Positions 1-11,306 of a stretch of DNA of 64,000 bases are shown here, piece by piece (positions within the stretch are counted from its first letter, which is position 1; the number at the start of each line of letters is the position of its first letter). The translations under genes were made by a program, and so were the position numbers. The DNA is taken from NCBI RefSeq assembly GCF_027595985.1, contig NC_073304.1:143315969-143379968 (forward strand), in the 5' to 3' direction. The notes below the pieces were generated by a model. The model worked only from the letters and a program-made list of their open reading frames with translations. It was not told the origin of the DNA and did not search any database. This stretch comes from Sorex araneus. Taxonomy: Eukaryota > Chordata > Mammalia > Eulipotyphla > Soricidae.

Positions 1-79
1 CTCCAGGGCCTCAGAGCCCCGCCAGGAGTGATCTCTGAATGTCGAGCCTGGAGAAAGCCCTGAGCATTTCTGAGTCCCC
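1..79 (+). mobile_element. SOR-type SINE, 3' half, cut by the window edge
   Basis: The sequence matches the second half of the window's common tRNA-derived SINE (the gccaggagtgat and gagcctggag blocks). The head would lie left of the window. It is diverged, so an older copy. Confidence 0.65.
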
Positions 80-357
80 TCTTTGAGAAAACAAAAGAAG
101 TGGAAATTACACATGAAATATGGCTGTTCAGAAGTGCATTTCAATCCAGTGTTAAGATAGGGTTTGTTTCAATTCTTTGACAAAAGGACATGAGATAAAG
201 CACACTGGTAAAGAGAGATTTTTACCTCAGCATATATGAAAATGTACGCTTGTTTTTGCTTCAAGATCTTTAACTTTGAATAAACACTTTTGAAGGTTAA
301 TGTAGTTTGATTTTTTTATTTTAATCAATCAGAATTCCTTTTAGGAATAGGTGATAT

Positions 358-519
358 ATTTTTTTTGTTTTTTCGGGGCCCACACCATGCAGTGCTCAGA
401 AATTAGTCCTGAGATCACTCTGGGAAGACTCAGGAGACAATATGGAGTACTAGGGATTGAACATGGGTCAGCCGCATGCAAAGCAAGCACCCTATTCTTG
501 TACTATTGCTCTATCTCAT
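358..519 (-). mobile_element. SOR-type SINE, old copy
   Basis: Reverse complement of the SINE: a T-rich start, a degraded gggtcacacc block, then gggattgaac (B box reversed) and a ctattgctctatctc end. It is strongly diverged and has no clear target duplication. Confidence 0.65.
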
Positions 520-559
520 CATATTATAGGTGATATTTTAAAAAAATTATTAAAGAACT

Positions 560-800
560 ATGATTTACAAAGTTATTGACAATTAAGTTTAAGTCATATA
601 ATATTTAAGTCATATATATTTCAACATATAATATTTACCACCAGTGTAAATTTCCCTCCACCAGTGTCCCCATATTCCTCCCCACCCCAAGCCCCAATCT
701 ATCCCTGTCTGTCAGCTAGACTGGAACATTACAAAGTTTCAGTGATTGCAACTTAAATCTTATGATTTCAGTTTTGTTGAGTCTGTGTTTTGGATATATA
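560..800 (-). mobile_element. L1-type 3' terminal module, degraded
   Basis: AT-rich start followed by a C-rich block with repeated ccctccaccagtg and ccccagt motifs. The same order recurs at 2.42, 4.1, 9.44 and 10.8 kb, where it is the reverse complement of the L1 3' end seen forward at 29.5 kb. Confidence 0.5.
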
Positions 801-849
801 GTTACACCACTCACACAAATTCTAGTTCTTCTTCTATGTATACCCAACT

Positions 850-1115
850 GAAATGCATACATCCATTCAACAAAACATATAAATTAGAATGTCTATAAAA
901 GCAATTGTCACAATAGCCTCAAACTGGAATCTACTCAAATGCCCACCTGCAGTATAATGGCCAGTATTCTCATAACAAATGCTGCAATGAGAATGCATTA
1001 ACAATGCTATATGAAGTGATAGAGGTTAAGATCACAATTATAATTTTGAGTGGAAGAAGCCAACACAAGAAAATACTGAATAAAATATATTCACATTCTT
1101 AATAATTCCATTTAT
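850..1115 (+). mobile_element. L1 3' region fragment
   Basis: Contains the mammalian L1 pattern of cacaatagcc, a block ending in caaatgccc, and a gctgcaatgagaatgc stretch. It is a degraded end of L1 ORF2 and 3' region. No ORF survives. Confidence 0.5.
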
Positions 1116-1351
1116 ATCATGTACAAAAACCAGGCAAGACTAAAGCCGTATAGGTAGAGGCCAGGTTGGTGTTTAACCGTAGTGGGGGAATGATTGTGGC
1201 AGGCAGTGGGTAACTGCGGATGCTATTAGAAAAATTTTTCTTGATTTGGATGCTTGTTTCTTGGGTGTATTCACTTTGTAGACATTCATCAAGTAGCACA
1301 TTTTTCATGTGTATCTTTCTCTGGGTGATTATTTAAAAACAGTAAAAAAAT

Positions 1352-1440
1352 GTATGGGCTGGGGAGATATCTCAGAGGGTTAGTTTAGCACGTAAGAGCC
1401 CTATTTCAGTCCTCTACAATATGGTCTAATCTATGGCCCC
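1352..1440 (+). mobile_element. SOR-type SINE, head fragment
   Basis: gggctggggagatatctcagaggg followed by a degraded A/B box region. It is old and truncated at the 3' side. Confidence 0.5.
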
Positions 1441-1649
1441 CAAGCAAGGTACTGGGAGCATCCTTTTTGCTCTGAGAAGGGACCTAGAGAACTTGGTATG
1501 AATGCTAAAGGGTATGTATGTGTGTATTAATAAGGGTGGAGGGCAGATATGAAAAGACACCCACCACCCACCACCCCAGCATACTCCTGTTACAGGAGCA
1601 AACAAATTTACAAACACAAAGGCAAATGTAACTAACAAGAGATAGATCA

Positions 1650-1760
1650 ATTAAGAGTCAATTTGCAATAATTGTTACATCTCACAATGGTTTTACTAAA
1701 GTCATTGGATGAGGATTTACTGGGCTGGTTGACACTAATTGAGCCTTATGTGTTACTGTT
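1650..1760 (-). repeat. Interspersed repeat, inverted partner of 7235..7335
   Basis: The stretch with gttacatctcaca and tactaaagtcat is the approximate reverse complement of 7235..7335. Both flank the same class of L1-type retroposon debris, so they are two copies of one repeat in opposite orientation. Confidence 0.5.
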
Positions 1761-2139
1761 TAGGCTCACTGAGTTTGGTGGTCTTCTATGCAACCTTTCC
1801 ATCAGATTTTCTGTGACACTACTGGACTGACGGTACTATAAAATTTAGAAGTGTCATGTGACCACTTATATGGTTGTATTTTCCAAGACCTGTGGAACTG
1901 GAATGGTTTGGTGACTTGACAGTTTGCTAAGGTTCGGTTGTGGAGCTGTGCTGTGCTGCTGTGGCTTCAGGCATACAGGGGAATATGCCTGCCCCCATTC
2001 TGACCCAGTCCCAGAGCCATCAGCCCAGACTACTCTACCTGTGAAGGTTCAGTGGCAATGTTCTTGAGATTAGATGTGGAACTGGGCCATTTCTATGTCA
2101 GCAAAATGGTGGGTGTGGGTGGGAGTTCTGTTTAATACT
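1761..2139. other. No gene seen; probable retroposon debris
   Basis: GC-variable sequence with no convincing ORF, splice pair or recognised repeat. It lies between an L1-type repeat and a SINE and is probably part of the same old retroposon. Confidence 0.3.
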
Positions 2140-2312
2140 TTGTTTTTGGCTTTTTGGGTCACACCCGGCAATGCTCAGGGGTTACTCCTGGCTTTGCACT
2201 CAGGAATTACTCCTGTCGGTGCCTGGAGGACCATATGGGATGCTGGGAATCGAACCCGGGTCGGCCACATGCAAGGCAAACGCCCTACCTGCTGTGCTAT
2301 CTCTCCACCCTC
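2140..2312 (-). mobile_element. SOR SINE, near full length
   Basis: Complete reversed copy: poly-T side, gggtcacaccc, gcaatgctcagg, B box as gaatcgaacc, and the A-box side ending ctatctctccaccc. It is well preserved. Confidence 0.9.
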
Positions 2313-2417
2313 CAGTGTTTAATACTTTTAATTTATTTTTCGTTATTTGTTTGGTACTTTTAAAATTTGTTTAATGCATTTTTTACCACTTTATAAATGT
2401 TTATTTAATACATTTAA

Positions 2418-2660
2418 CAACTTTTATTAGTGAATCACTGTGAGGTACATTTACAAACTTATGAACTTTCATGTTTGCATTTCATTTACATCCCTCCACC
2501 AGTGCCCATTCTCCTCCACCAATGTTCCCAGTATCCCTCCCACCACCCCCACCCCAACCCCCCACCATCCCACCCTGACTCTGCAGCAGGATATTCCCTT
2601 CTGTTCTCTCTCCTGTTGGATGTTGCAGTTTGCAATAGAGGTATTGAGTGGCCTGTTTAA
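2418..2660 (-). mobile_element. L1-type 3' terminal module
   Basis: Begins with gtgaatcactgtgag and continues through catccctccaccagtg and a C-rich run. This is the reverse complement of the L1 3' end module that ends in poly-A at 29.6 kb. Confidence 0.6.
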
Positions 2661-2679
2661 TGCTTTTTTGAGTTAAAAA

Positions 2680-3640
2680 ATAAATTTTATCTTATTTTTA
2701 TAAAGTTATTCACAATAATTTATTACATTAAATCTTCCAACACCAATCCCACCACCATTATACCTTCCTACTACCATTATTTTGAATTTTCCCAACCACC
2801 ACCTAAGCCTGACTCGATAGCAGGCCCTAAATAATTTAATTTGTATTGCTTAGAGCGATAACACAGCGGGTAGGGTGTTTGCCTTGCACACGGCCTACCC
2901 AGGTTCGATTCCTTCGTCTCTCTCAGAGAGCCTGGCAAACTACCAAGAGTATACCGCCTGCACGGCTGAGCCTGGCAAGCTACCTGTGGAGTATTCGATA
3001 TGCCAAAGACAGTAACAAGTCTCACAATGGAGACGTTACTGGTGCCCGCTCAAGCAAATTGATGAACAATGGGTCAATAGTGCTACAGTGCTTATTATTA
3101 ATAATTTTCTAAAAATGATCAAAGAAGTTTTCCCTAGAAGAAAGTACATGAAGATTGTATCTCATCCTGGAGCCATTAAGCCCTTGTAGAAGAGATTACT
3201 AACATGTTGTTACAGGTTGAGCCTTGTGTGCTAAATATTTTTTAAATCAAGATTGGTTGACTTCTACTTTACATCCTATCCAATGTGGTGTGCTACTCCT
3301 GGTACATCATTAGTATAGAGTATGAGATGTCACTCCAGGAATACTAAAATTTTAAATAGGGTGATATAACTAGAGTTAGATATTTAATAGATTTTTAATT
3401 GGATGGTGATGTTGGGGTCTGGAGGCATCTCTGCAACTTGTTGATCTCTTCTGAGATTTATTTGTGAGTCTCTGGATCGTGGCCAGTTAATGAGCTTATA
3501 TGGTGCTAGAAGCAGTTTGGGTGTGACTGCCAGGCTCCTGGAAGAACAGGGGGGCGGGGGGAGGTCACTCATCCCTGAATCCTCGAGAGCCTGGAGATTT
3601 TGGTCACAAAACCCGCATATCTGAGTTTTTTTTTTAACAG
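2680..3640 (-). mobile_element. Retroposon with L1-type tail, interrupted by a SINE
   Basis: The left part (2680..2845) resembles the tail module. The right part (from about 3370) matches the unique 5' part of the copy at 4.4-4.7 kb, including tctggaggcatctctg and the ggccagttaatgagctt block. A composite SINE splits it. Boundaries are approximate. Confidence 0.45.
2845..3090 (+). mobile_element. Composite SINE: SOR head with RTE-type tail
   Basis: The head has agcgataacacagcgggtag (A box) and ggttcgattcc (B box), as in SOR copies. The body (cctggcaaac, gagcctggcaagc, gatatgcca) is shared with 6402..6669. The end (gagacgttactgg, gcaaattgatgaacaa) matches the 3' end of the RTE LINE at 24383..24450. 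This fits a tRNA-derived SINE that uses RTE machinery rather than a poly-A tail. Confidence 0.7.
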
Positions 3641-3869
3641 ACTCGTTCATGGATGAGGCTAGTCTGAGCCCATGGAGATTGATTGTGAGCTTGACAGCAA
3701 CTGGGTTCTGGAGGTTTTGGGTTGCTAGGGCTTTGTTTGGGTGGTGAGTCCTCCACCCACCCATTCTGGTGTGTCCTGGAAATGAGATTCAGCCTGGTAT
3801 GGGGCCTGGGGGTAACTTGGCAGATTGTTGATTTCTTTTGAGATTTATTTGTGAGTTTCAATACTTTAA

Positions 3870-4800
3870 AAAATCTTTATTGAGGTACTGTTAATGGTTA
3901 TTTACAATACCATTAATAATGATTTCATGTATATATCATTCCAGCACCACACTCACAGCACCACACTCACAGCACACTCACAGCACACACTAAACTGAGT
4001 GACCATTGAAAGACATAAATGTGATCCCAGGTGATTAGCACACATTGGTTTTTGCAGAATCAATTACAAATCCACTACAGAGGAAAGAATCTTTGATTTA
4101 GACTCCTCCCCTTTTTTTACAGTTACAAAGCTTTGATTTTTGAGTTTCAGCCATATAATGATCAAACACTCTTCCCTTCAACAGTACACATTCTTCACCA
4201 CCAAAGTCCCCAGTATCCTGCTCCATCCCAACCCTCCCCTGCCTGTGTTTTCATAATACTCTCTCTCTACTTTGATTACAGTCAATATTTTGACACCAGT
4301 CTCACCATTATTATTTGGAATTTTCCCACTACCACTCAAACCTGCCAAAAAGGCAATGCTAGACAATTTATTTTGTATTGCTTGTTATGAATAGCATAAG
4401 ATGTCACGTAGCAACAATAGCGGCCATCCACTCCTGGAACTCTAAACTTAGCTAATTAAGGCCTGGACAGATCTCTGCAGTGAGCTGCTTAGTTCCCAGA
4501 TTCTTCTGTGTCTTTGGATCAAGGCTGTTAAGGAGCTTAAGTAGTAGCTGGAAGCAGTTGGTGGGCATCATCTCAAGGTCCCACCGGGGCAAAGGGATTA
4601 GAAGGGCCAGCCCAGCCGTGAGGGCTGACATTTGCCGTTACTGCTCACGTGGACCTGCACTTCTCATTGGGTTCTGGAAGATGGCGGCTGCTGGGATTCC
4701 TAGGGGGCAGGTGGGGAGACAGCACCTGCTCCTGTCTGGAGTAGCCTGGTGAAATCGAACCTATTGCAAAGTCTGGAGGCATCTCTGTAGTGAGCTGCTC
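3870..4800 (-). mobile_element. Retroposon(s) with L1-type tail
   Basis: The poly-T side and C-rich tail module (about 4100-4330) are followed by the unique 5' part (about 4380-4800), shared with 3370-3640 and with the complete copy at 10806..11306. A small tandem array of cagcaccacactca sits at 3940-3990. No ORF. Confidence 0.45.
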
Positions 4801-4924
4801 GTTTCTGAGATTCTCCCCCCCCGCCCCCTTTTTGGTAACACATTAAAGACTCAAATACATCATGTTTAACAATAAAGATTACCAAACTCAAAAGCAACAG
4901 AATCTGAGGAGTGGTCTATAGAAC

Positions 4925-5065
4925 TGACCTTATCACTGTGAGGGATAGGGACTGAGGGGACATGTTAGTGGGGGTGTAGTGTTAGAGCAGTGCATGCGTA
5001 AAACCCTAATGTTAATGGTATTGTAAATTGTGGTGCCTAAAGTTGAAAAATTAAAAAAGCAAAAT
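4925..5065 (+). mobile_element. L1-type 3' end fragment
   Basis: Ends in an A-rich tail (aaaaagcaaaataaaac) after a region resembling the forward 3' ends at 7440-7560 and 29500-29600. The match is weak. Confidence 0.35.
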
Positions 5066-5313
5066 AAAACAAAAGATTGCCAAACTCACAAGGAAAAAAT
5101 TCTTTATGAGCAATAGTTAGCAAAACAATAAGGAATACACTTCAATGCCAGGGTGTTAGATATTAAAATTTCATATATCGAATATAGAAAAGTTATAAAG
5201 GAAAGAAAATCACAAAAATGGAATCCAAATTGCAATAAGATAATAATGGATTATCTTATAAATGAATTTGAAAAGAGAAGCAACTAGAACATTTTGAAAT
5301 AAAAATGTACTTG

Positions 5314-5475
5314 TTGGGGCTGGAGACAGTACAGAAGGAAAGGTGCTCACCTTGTATGTGAGCACCTTTCCTTCCCGATCCCCAGCATCCCATATGGTAC
5401 TCTGAGTGTTGCCAGGAGTAATTCCTGCATGAAGAGCCAGGGATAGCCCCTGAGAATTTCTGGGTGTACATTAAA
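5314..5475 (+). mobile_element. SOR-type SINE containing a perfect hairpin
   Basis: Has the ggggctggag start, gatccccagcatcccatatgg, gccaggagtaattcctg and gggtgtac end of the family. The A/B box interval is replaced by a perfect inverted repeat (5335..5373). Confidence 0.75.
5335..5373. repeat. Perfect 16-bp inverted repeat, 7-nt loop
   Basis: The left arm is aaggaaaggtgctcac and the right arm is its exact reverse complement, separated by cttgtat. It lies inside a SINE, in the space normally holding the promoter boxes. Confidence 0.9.
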
Positions 5476-5489
5476 AAAATGTACTTTTG

Positions 5490-5670
5490 TTAAAAAAAAC
5501 TCATAAAAAATAGGAATAGGAGCTAAACAGACACTTCCTCAAAGAAGACATCGTACAGACATGTGAAAAATTATTCATCATCACTGATAATCAGAGAAAT
5601 GCAAGTACAAATGACAATATCACCTTAAATCAGTGAAAATGTCCTATATTTTTAAAACCCTAAAGGTGGC
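5490..5670 (+). mobile_element. L1 ORF2-end / 3' region fragment
   Basis: Contains the familiar L1 order: aacagacacttcctcaaagaag, a catgtgaaaaa stretch, catcactgataatcagagaaatgcaa and atatcacctt. No ORF remains. Confidence 0.65.
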
Positions 5671-5674
5671 AGGA

Positions 5675-6310
5675 GAACTCACGGTTGCTTCTCCTGGAAG
5701 GGAGCATAAATTGAGGCTCCCATAACCATACCACTGGACTCGGTGCCAGAGGCTGTTTCCACTTTTGGCGCCCTAGAGGGGGCGGTGAGAGCTCTCCCCA
5801 CCCCAAGGGACCCAGCCTTGATAGCCAACATCCACTACCTAACTGCCACCAGACTCCAGGCCACTTTACACACGCTCAGGCCGAGCATCAAGCATAAGCG
5901 AAGTCCCACAGAACCCAGGTAATGCAGAACTTTGTGATCTTGGACACTGGGCCCAACGGGACCCAGGAGCAGAGATCCTCTGCCTGCTTCCCCCAGTCTC
6001 CAATGACCCAGGGGTCACACCAATAAGCCTCCTCCTATGGTTGCCAGATAACCTCCTCATTGGTCACCCTCCAGAACTCATGGCTGCTTCTCCCAGAAGG
6101 GAGCATATATTGAAGCTCCCGTAACTATGCCACCAGACTCCATACCAGGCTGTTTCCACTCAGGGCACCCCAGAGGGGGGCAGGTGAGAGCCCTCCCTGC
6201 CCCAAGGGACCCAGCCCCAGCAGCCGACCTCCACTATCCAATTGCTGCCAAGCTCCAGGCTTCTTTCTACACGCTCGGGCTGAGCCTCAAGCATCAGTGA
6301 ACATATTTCT
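5675..6310 (+). repeat. Two direct repeat units, about 235 bp each, 390 bp apart
   Basis: Units at about 5675-5905 and 6066-6305 share gcttctcc.gaagggagcata, caccccaagggacccagcc-like and cacgctc.ggc.gag blocks. They look like tandem 5' units of an L1-type element whose 3' end could be the tail near 7560. This assignment is inferred. Confidence 0.6.
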
Positions 6311-6401
6311 GGACCATGTGGCCGCTTTGTGGCCACGAAACACATGATAAGACACTCCCTACTCATTTTCCATTAAATAATAGAGGAAAATATACATATA
6401 T

Positions 6402-6669
6402 ATGCCTCTCAGAGAGCCCGGCAAGCTACCGAGAGTATTCTGCCCACACAGCAGAGCCTGGCAAGCTCCCTGTGGCATATCCGATATGCCAAATGCAGTA
6501 ACAATAAGAGGTCTTATTCCCCTGACCCTGAAAGAGCCTTCAATCATTGGGAAATTTCGAGTAAGGAGAGACTGCTAAAATCTCAGGACTAGGATGGATG
6601 GAGACGTTACTGGGGCCCGCTCGAGTAAATCGATGAACAACGGGATGACAGTGATACAGTGATACAGTG
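6402..6669 (+). mobile_element. Composite SINE with RTE-type tail, head missing
   Basis: The body (gagagcccggcaagctacc, gagcctggcaagctccctg, gatatgcca) matches 2920-3020. The end (gagacgttactgg, cgatgaacaacgggatgaca, repeated gtgatacag) matches the RTE LINE end at 24383..24450. The tRNA head is absent. Confidence 0.7.
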
Positions 6670-6850
6670 AAAGATGGCAGGTATGCAGAGAAAATTGATT
6701 TTCATTTGTGCTGGGGTTATCCTCAGGCCTAACCTCTATGGAAATGACTCAAAAATTTAAATATGTAATTATCATATGACCCTGCAATTCCATTCCCTGG
6801 AAAATAGCCCAAGAATATACATCCTTAAACTGATACCGCAAAATTTCTCA
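6670..6850 (+). mobile_element. L1 3' region fragment
   Basis: Includes tatcatatgaccctgcaatt and a block ending in aagaatatacatcc, a conserved L1 3' pattern. It is degraded. Confidence 0.5.
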
Positions 6851-7234
6851 GACAAGTTTTTTTTTTCTTCCACCCTCCAGCTCCACAACTAATCTGAAAA
6901 AGAACACCAAGCATCTAAATCATCATAGGTAGACTGGTCTCTGGGCTGAGAACTCTGGGCCTTATCAGAACTGGGGTGAGTAGATTGCCCTTTCTGTCTG
7001 AAGACTCAGTAGTCCCCACCAACAGCTGACATCCTCTAGAACTGAAGAGGCCCAGATCCACTCCAACCTCATCAAGCCACCAGCCACCAAATCATTACAA
7101 TTCCACAGCTCCTGGAGCATGCAGCCACCTCATCACCTCCAAACTTCATACCAAATTTCACTGATAGCCAAGCAGGAGCATAACAAATTGGGTGGAAAGT
7201 TGTATAGAACATCACCAAGCTCAATGAGCAAAGC

Positions 7235-7335
7235 CAGTAATAGAATGCTTAACTAGCACCAACCAGTTCAATAAATCCTCACACGATGACTTTAGTAAAT
7301 AAGTGTGAGATGTAACAATTATCACAGATTGACTT
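7235..7335 (+). repeat. Interspersed repeat, inverted partner of 1650..1760
   Basis: Approximate reverse complement of 1650..1760 (the gatgactttagtaaataagt and gatgtaacaattatcac segments). It lies inside the likely L1-type retroposon of this region. Confidence 0.45.
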
Positions 7336-7394
7336 ACTGATCTATTTTTTGACAATTCCATTTGCCTTTTTGTTGTAACAAACTATATAAAGTA

Positions 7395-7560
7395 AATTTA
7401 GAACTTGCTAAGAGGGCATGCTTGGGTGGTGGGTGGAAAACTGGGAACGTTGGTGGAGCAAAGGTCACACGAGTGGTGTGGGATTGCAGTCAGACATTGA
7501 GTGCCTGAAACAATTGTATAATGAACAACTATGTAAATAATGGTATTATAATAAGAAAAA
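7395..7560 (+). mobile_element. L1-type 3' end
   Basis: Contains ggaaaactgggaacgttgg, then cctgaaacaattgtataatg and an A-rich end. The order matches the forward L1 3' end at 29500-29600. Confidence 0.5.
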
Positions 7561-7712
7561 AATTGTCCTCAGACTGCTGTTCAAGTCCATATTCTTTCTT
7601 GAATATGTCTTTTGCTTGCTGTCTCTGTTTCTTTGCTGCCTGTGTTCTCTCTTGAACACTTCCCCCTTTTCTTTTTTCCTCAAATCTTTCCGCTAATTAA
7701 AAAACTGCCTTG

Positions 7713-7876
7713 CCTGGAGTGATAGCACAGCGGGTAGGGCGTTTGCCTTGCAGGCGGCCAACCCAAGTTCAATCCCCAGTATCCCATATGGTCCTCCAAG
7801 CAACGCCAGGAATAATTCCTGAATGCAGAGCCAGGAGTAACCCTGTTCATCACCGTTGTGACCCAAAAGGAGAAAC
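7713..7876 (+). mobile_element. SOR SINE with 14-bp target duplication
   Basis: Full-length copy with A box (gatagcacagcgggtaggg) and B box (agttcaatccc). The target duplication aaaaaactgccttg is at 7699-7712 and 7877-7890, which fixes both ends and shows L1-style retroposition. Confidence 0.93.
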
Positions 7877-8393
7877 AAAAAACTGCCTTGTTTCACTATT
7901 TTGCATCCTCCTGAAAATTAAATTTTTTTATAACCAGGAAAATTCTTTATTTTCTTTGATTGATGGGGGGCAGGGGACAGGTTACACATGGTAGAATAGG
8001 GACACACTCTTAGTGACACATCAGGACTAACAGGCCAGTCTTTGGCCAGTGGTGGAGTACTTCTCAGGCCTGTGGGCAGAGAACTTAATTTTAATTAATT
8101 AATGGTAGCATTAATTTTGTCCACCCAATTCCTCCCCTCTTCCCATTCCCCTCCTACACTTGGTAACCTCAGTTCTATTTTCAGAGCAGTAGAGAAATTT
8201 TGAATTTTTACTGAAAGAATTTTTATATTTCATTCAAGAATTCTGTACAGAACAAAACATTTCTTGTTTCTTACTAAGAAATTTTTTTAAATTCTTATTT
8301 TAAAAAATTACTTGATTTCTTCTTTTAAATGTAATATTTGCTTCAATTATATATTCCTATTTGTTTATATATTCTTAAATTTATTGAATAAGT

Positions 8394-8950
8394 GTCTCAA
8401 CATCAGACCACAAACCATAAGGTACATTGAAGACAAGGTTGGCAAAACCCTCCATGATATTGAAGCTAAAGGTATCTTCAAAGATGACACGCAACTGACC
8501 AACCAAGAGGAAACAGATAAACAAATGGGACTACATTAAACTAAGAAGCTTCTGCACTGCAAAAGATACAGTGACCAGAATACAAAGAAAATCTACAGAA
8601 TGGGAAAGGATATTCACCTAATAACCATCAGATAAGGGGTTGATATCAAGGGTATATAAGGCACTGGTTGAACTCTACAAGAAGAAAACATCCAACCCCA
8701 TCAGAAAATGGGGCAAAGAAATGAACAGAAACTTTCCCAAGAGATACGAATGGCCAAAAGGCACATGAAAAAGTGCTCTACACCACTAATCATCAGGAGA
8801 TGCAGATCTAAACAACCATGAGATACCACCTCACACCACAGAGACTGGCACACATCCAAAAGAACAAAAGCAACCGCTGTTGGAGAGGAAGTGGGGAGAA
8901 AGGGACCCTTCTACACTGCTAGTGGGAATGCCGACTGGTTCAGCCCTTCT
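8394..8950 (+). mobile_element. L1 fragment: ORF2 C-terminus and 3' region
   Basis: A short reading frame (about 8400-8539) includes YIEDKVGKTLHDIEAKGIFK, typical of the L1 ORF2 C-terminal region. It is followed by caaatgggactacattaaac, gagataccacctcacacca and a block ending gggaatgccgactgg. The frame stops early, so this is a dead fragment. Confidence 0.85.
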
Positions 8951-9039
8951 GAAAATTAAATTTTAAAAAGTTTGTCATAAAGTTTATTTCAAACTTTCAG
9001 CTAACATACTGATTTTTATTTCTTTTTCTTTTTTAATTA

Positions 9040-9220
9040 TTGGATTACCATAAGTTACAAGCTTACACAGGTATCCATGACTAAGTTTCAGGCTTACAAT
9101 GTTCTAGCACCAGTTTCTTCATTAGTATCCACTTCCTTCCATTAGCGTCCCAGTTTCCCTCCACCCCTTGCCCCCAGCCTGCCTCTAGGGCAAGCAAGCA
9201 CTTTTTACTTTCTTGTTTAG
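9040..9220 (-). mobile_element. L1-type 3' terminal module, degraded
   Basis: ttaattattggattaccata followed by a C-rich block with ccctccacccc resembles the reversed L1 3' end module. It is weaker than the copy at 9437. Confidence 0.4.
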
Positions 9221-9436
9221 CACTGTAGTTTACCATTCAATACTGTTACTAATAGGGCACCATGCACACCACTTTCCCTCCTTTCAACACTGAATTCCTC
9301 CAGAGGACCACTTCCTACCATCATTGTCATAGTGTTCCCTTTCCTGCTCTATCCCAATATCTCCCCACCAGTGGTATTTTTCCTACTGAAGGTCAGTTCT
9401 CATGTTTTGTTCCTATTCTGATGAGTTTTCTTTCTT

Positions 9437-10791
9437 TTTTTATTGAATCACTATGAGATACAGTTACAAAGCTCTCATGTTTGAGTTTCCGTCATACAGT
9501 GATTAAACACCCATCCCTCCACCAATGTACATTTTCTACCACCAGTGTCCCAGTATCCCTCCCGCCATCCCCTCCCCATCCCACCTCCTGCTCTATAGCA
9601 GACAATTTCCCCCATACTCTCTCTCTACTTTGGGGCATTATGGTTTGCAATACAGATACTGAGAAGTAATCACATTTGGTCCTTTATCTACTTTCAGCAC
9701 ACACACTCCCATCCCGAGCTATCCCTCCAACCATCATTGACTTAGTGATTCCTTCTCCATGCCAGCTCATAAGGCAGGCTTCCAACCATGCAGCAATCTT
9801 TCTGGCCCTTGTCTCTACTATCCTTGAGTGTCAGTCTCATATTATGTTACTTTATATTCCACTTTGTATTCCAGTATGTAAGATGTACCAAAGTTTCTTT
9901 AACCAGTCGTCTGTTCTCGGGTACTTGGGTTGTTTCCAGATTCTGGCTATTATGAACAGTGCTGCAATGAACATAGAGGTGCAGATGTCATTTCTGCTGT
10001 GCTTTTTTGCAGCCTCGGGATATATTCCCAGAAGTGGTATTGCGGGATCATATGGAAGCTCAATTTATAGTTTTTGAAGGAATGCACATATTGTTTTCCA
10101 AAAAGGCTGGAACAGTCGGCATTCCCACCAACAGTGAAAGAGCATCCCTTCTACCCCATATCCAGGCCAGCACTGATTGCTTTTATTCTTTTGGATGTGT
10201 GCCAGTCTCTGTGGTGTGAGATGATATCTCATTGTTGGTTTGATTTGCATTTCCCTGATGATTAGCAATGTGGAGCATTTTTTCATATGTCTTTTGGCCA
10301 TTTGTATTTATTTTTTGAGGAAGCTTCTGTTCATTTCTTCTCCCCATTTTTGATGGGGTTGGAGGCTTTTTCTTATACCATTCCACTAGTGTCTTGTATA
10401 TCCTGGATATCTATCCCTTATCAGATGTGCATTGGTAAATATTCTTTCCCATTCTGTGGGCTCTGTCTGTATTTTGGTCACATTTCTTTTGAGCTGCAGA
10501 AGCTTCTTAGTTTGATGTAGTCCCATTTGTTTTAGGTTTGTTTTCACTTGCTTGGTCAGTGGTGCTTCATCCTTAAAGATGCTTTTAGCTTCAATGGCAT
10601 GGAGGGGTCTACCTACATTTTCCTCTGTGTACCTTATGGATTTATGTCTGATATTGAGATTTTTAATCCACTTTGATCTGACTTTTTAGACAGAAGTCAG
10701 AGTTCATTTTTTTGCAGGTAGCTGTCCATTTTTCCCCAGCACCACTTGTTGAAGAGGCTTTCCTTGTTACACTTCACATTTCTTACTCCTT
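9437..10791 (-). mobile_element. L1, 3' end in reverse orientation
   Basis: Starts at a poly-T (the reversed poly-A), then the 3' UTR module (gaatcactatgagatacag, catccctccacc). It then gives reversed L1 sequence: ggttgtttccagattctggc, gctgcaatgaacatag, gtgagatgatatctcattg and cttctgagctgcagaagcttc-like blocks. The reversed frame 10301..10183 keeps short ORF2-end peptides. It is 5' truncated and broken. Confidence 0.85.
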
Positions 10792-10805
10792 ATGACAAGT
10801 TTTCT
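10792..10805. repeat. Target site duplication, left copy
   Basis: atgacaagttttct, identical to 11307-11320. It brackets the retroposon at 10806..11306. Confidence 0.9.
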
Positions 10806-11306
10806 CTCTTTTTTAAATTGAATCACTGTGAGAACAGTTACAAAGCTTTCAGGTTTAAGTCTCAGTCATACAATGAACAAATACCCACCCCTTCACCAGC
10901 GCACATGTTCCACACCAAGAACCCCAGTATACCCCCCATCCCACCTCGCCCCCTGCTTGTGTGGCAGATGATTTTCATTTTACTCTCTCTTTACTTTGAT
11001 AACATTCAATGTTTTGACAGAAAACCAACTATTATTATTTGGAATTTTCCCCCAACAATCAGACCTGCTGAAAAGGCATCATTTGATTATTTGTTTTCTA
11101 TTGCTGATAGTGAAGAGCATATGATGTCGCTCTTCATATGCTTCATTTGTATTTCTGGTATTTTAGTAACTAAGTCCAGAGGGATTTCTGCCAGAAGCTG
11201 CTGCGTTCCGAAATTGGTTTGTATGTCTTTGGGATCATGGCCGTTCAGGAGCGGAGGAGCTGTTCGTGGGTGGCTGCTCGGGGTCTCGTCTGGGTGGGGG
11301 GCAGCA
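10806..11306 (-). mobile_element. Compact 500-bp retroposon with L1-type tail
   Basis: Bracketed by a 14-bp target duplication. The left end is poly-T then the L1 3' module (ttgaatcactgtgag, caccccttcaccagcg). The right end is a unique G-rich 5' part shared with 4.4-4.7 kb and 3.4-3.6 kb. There is no long ORF on the minus strand. It looks like a non-autonomous, L1-mobilised unit; whether it is a deleted L1 cannot be told from here. Confidence 0.7.

Noticed and set aside
3940-3990. Short cagcaccacactca repeats as a CRISPR-like array
   Set aside because: Units are adjacent, imperfect and lack spacers; this is a mammalian genome.
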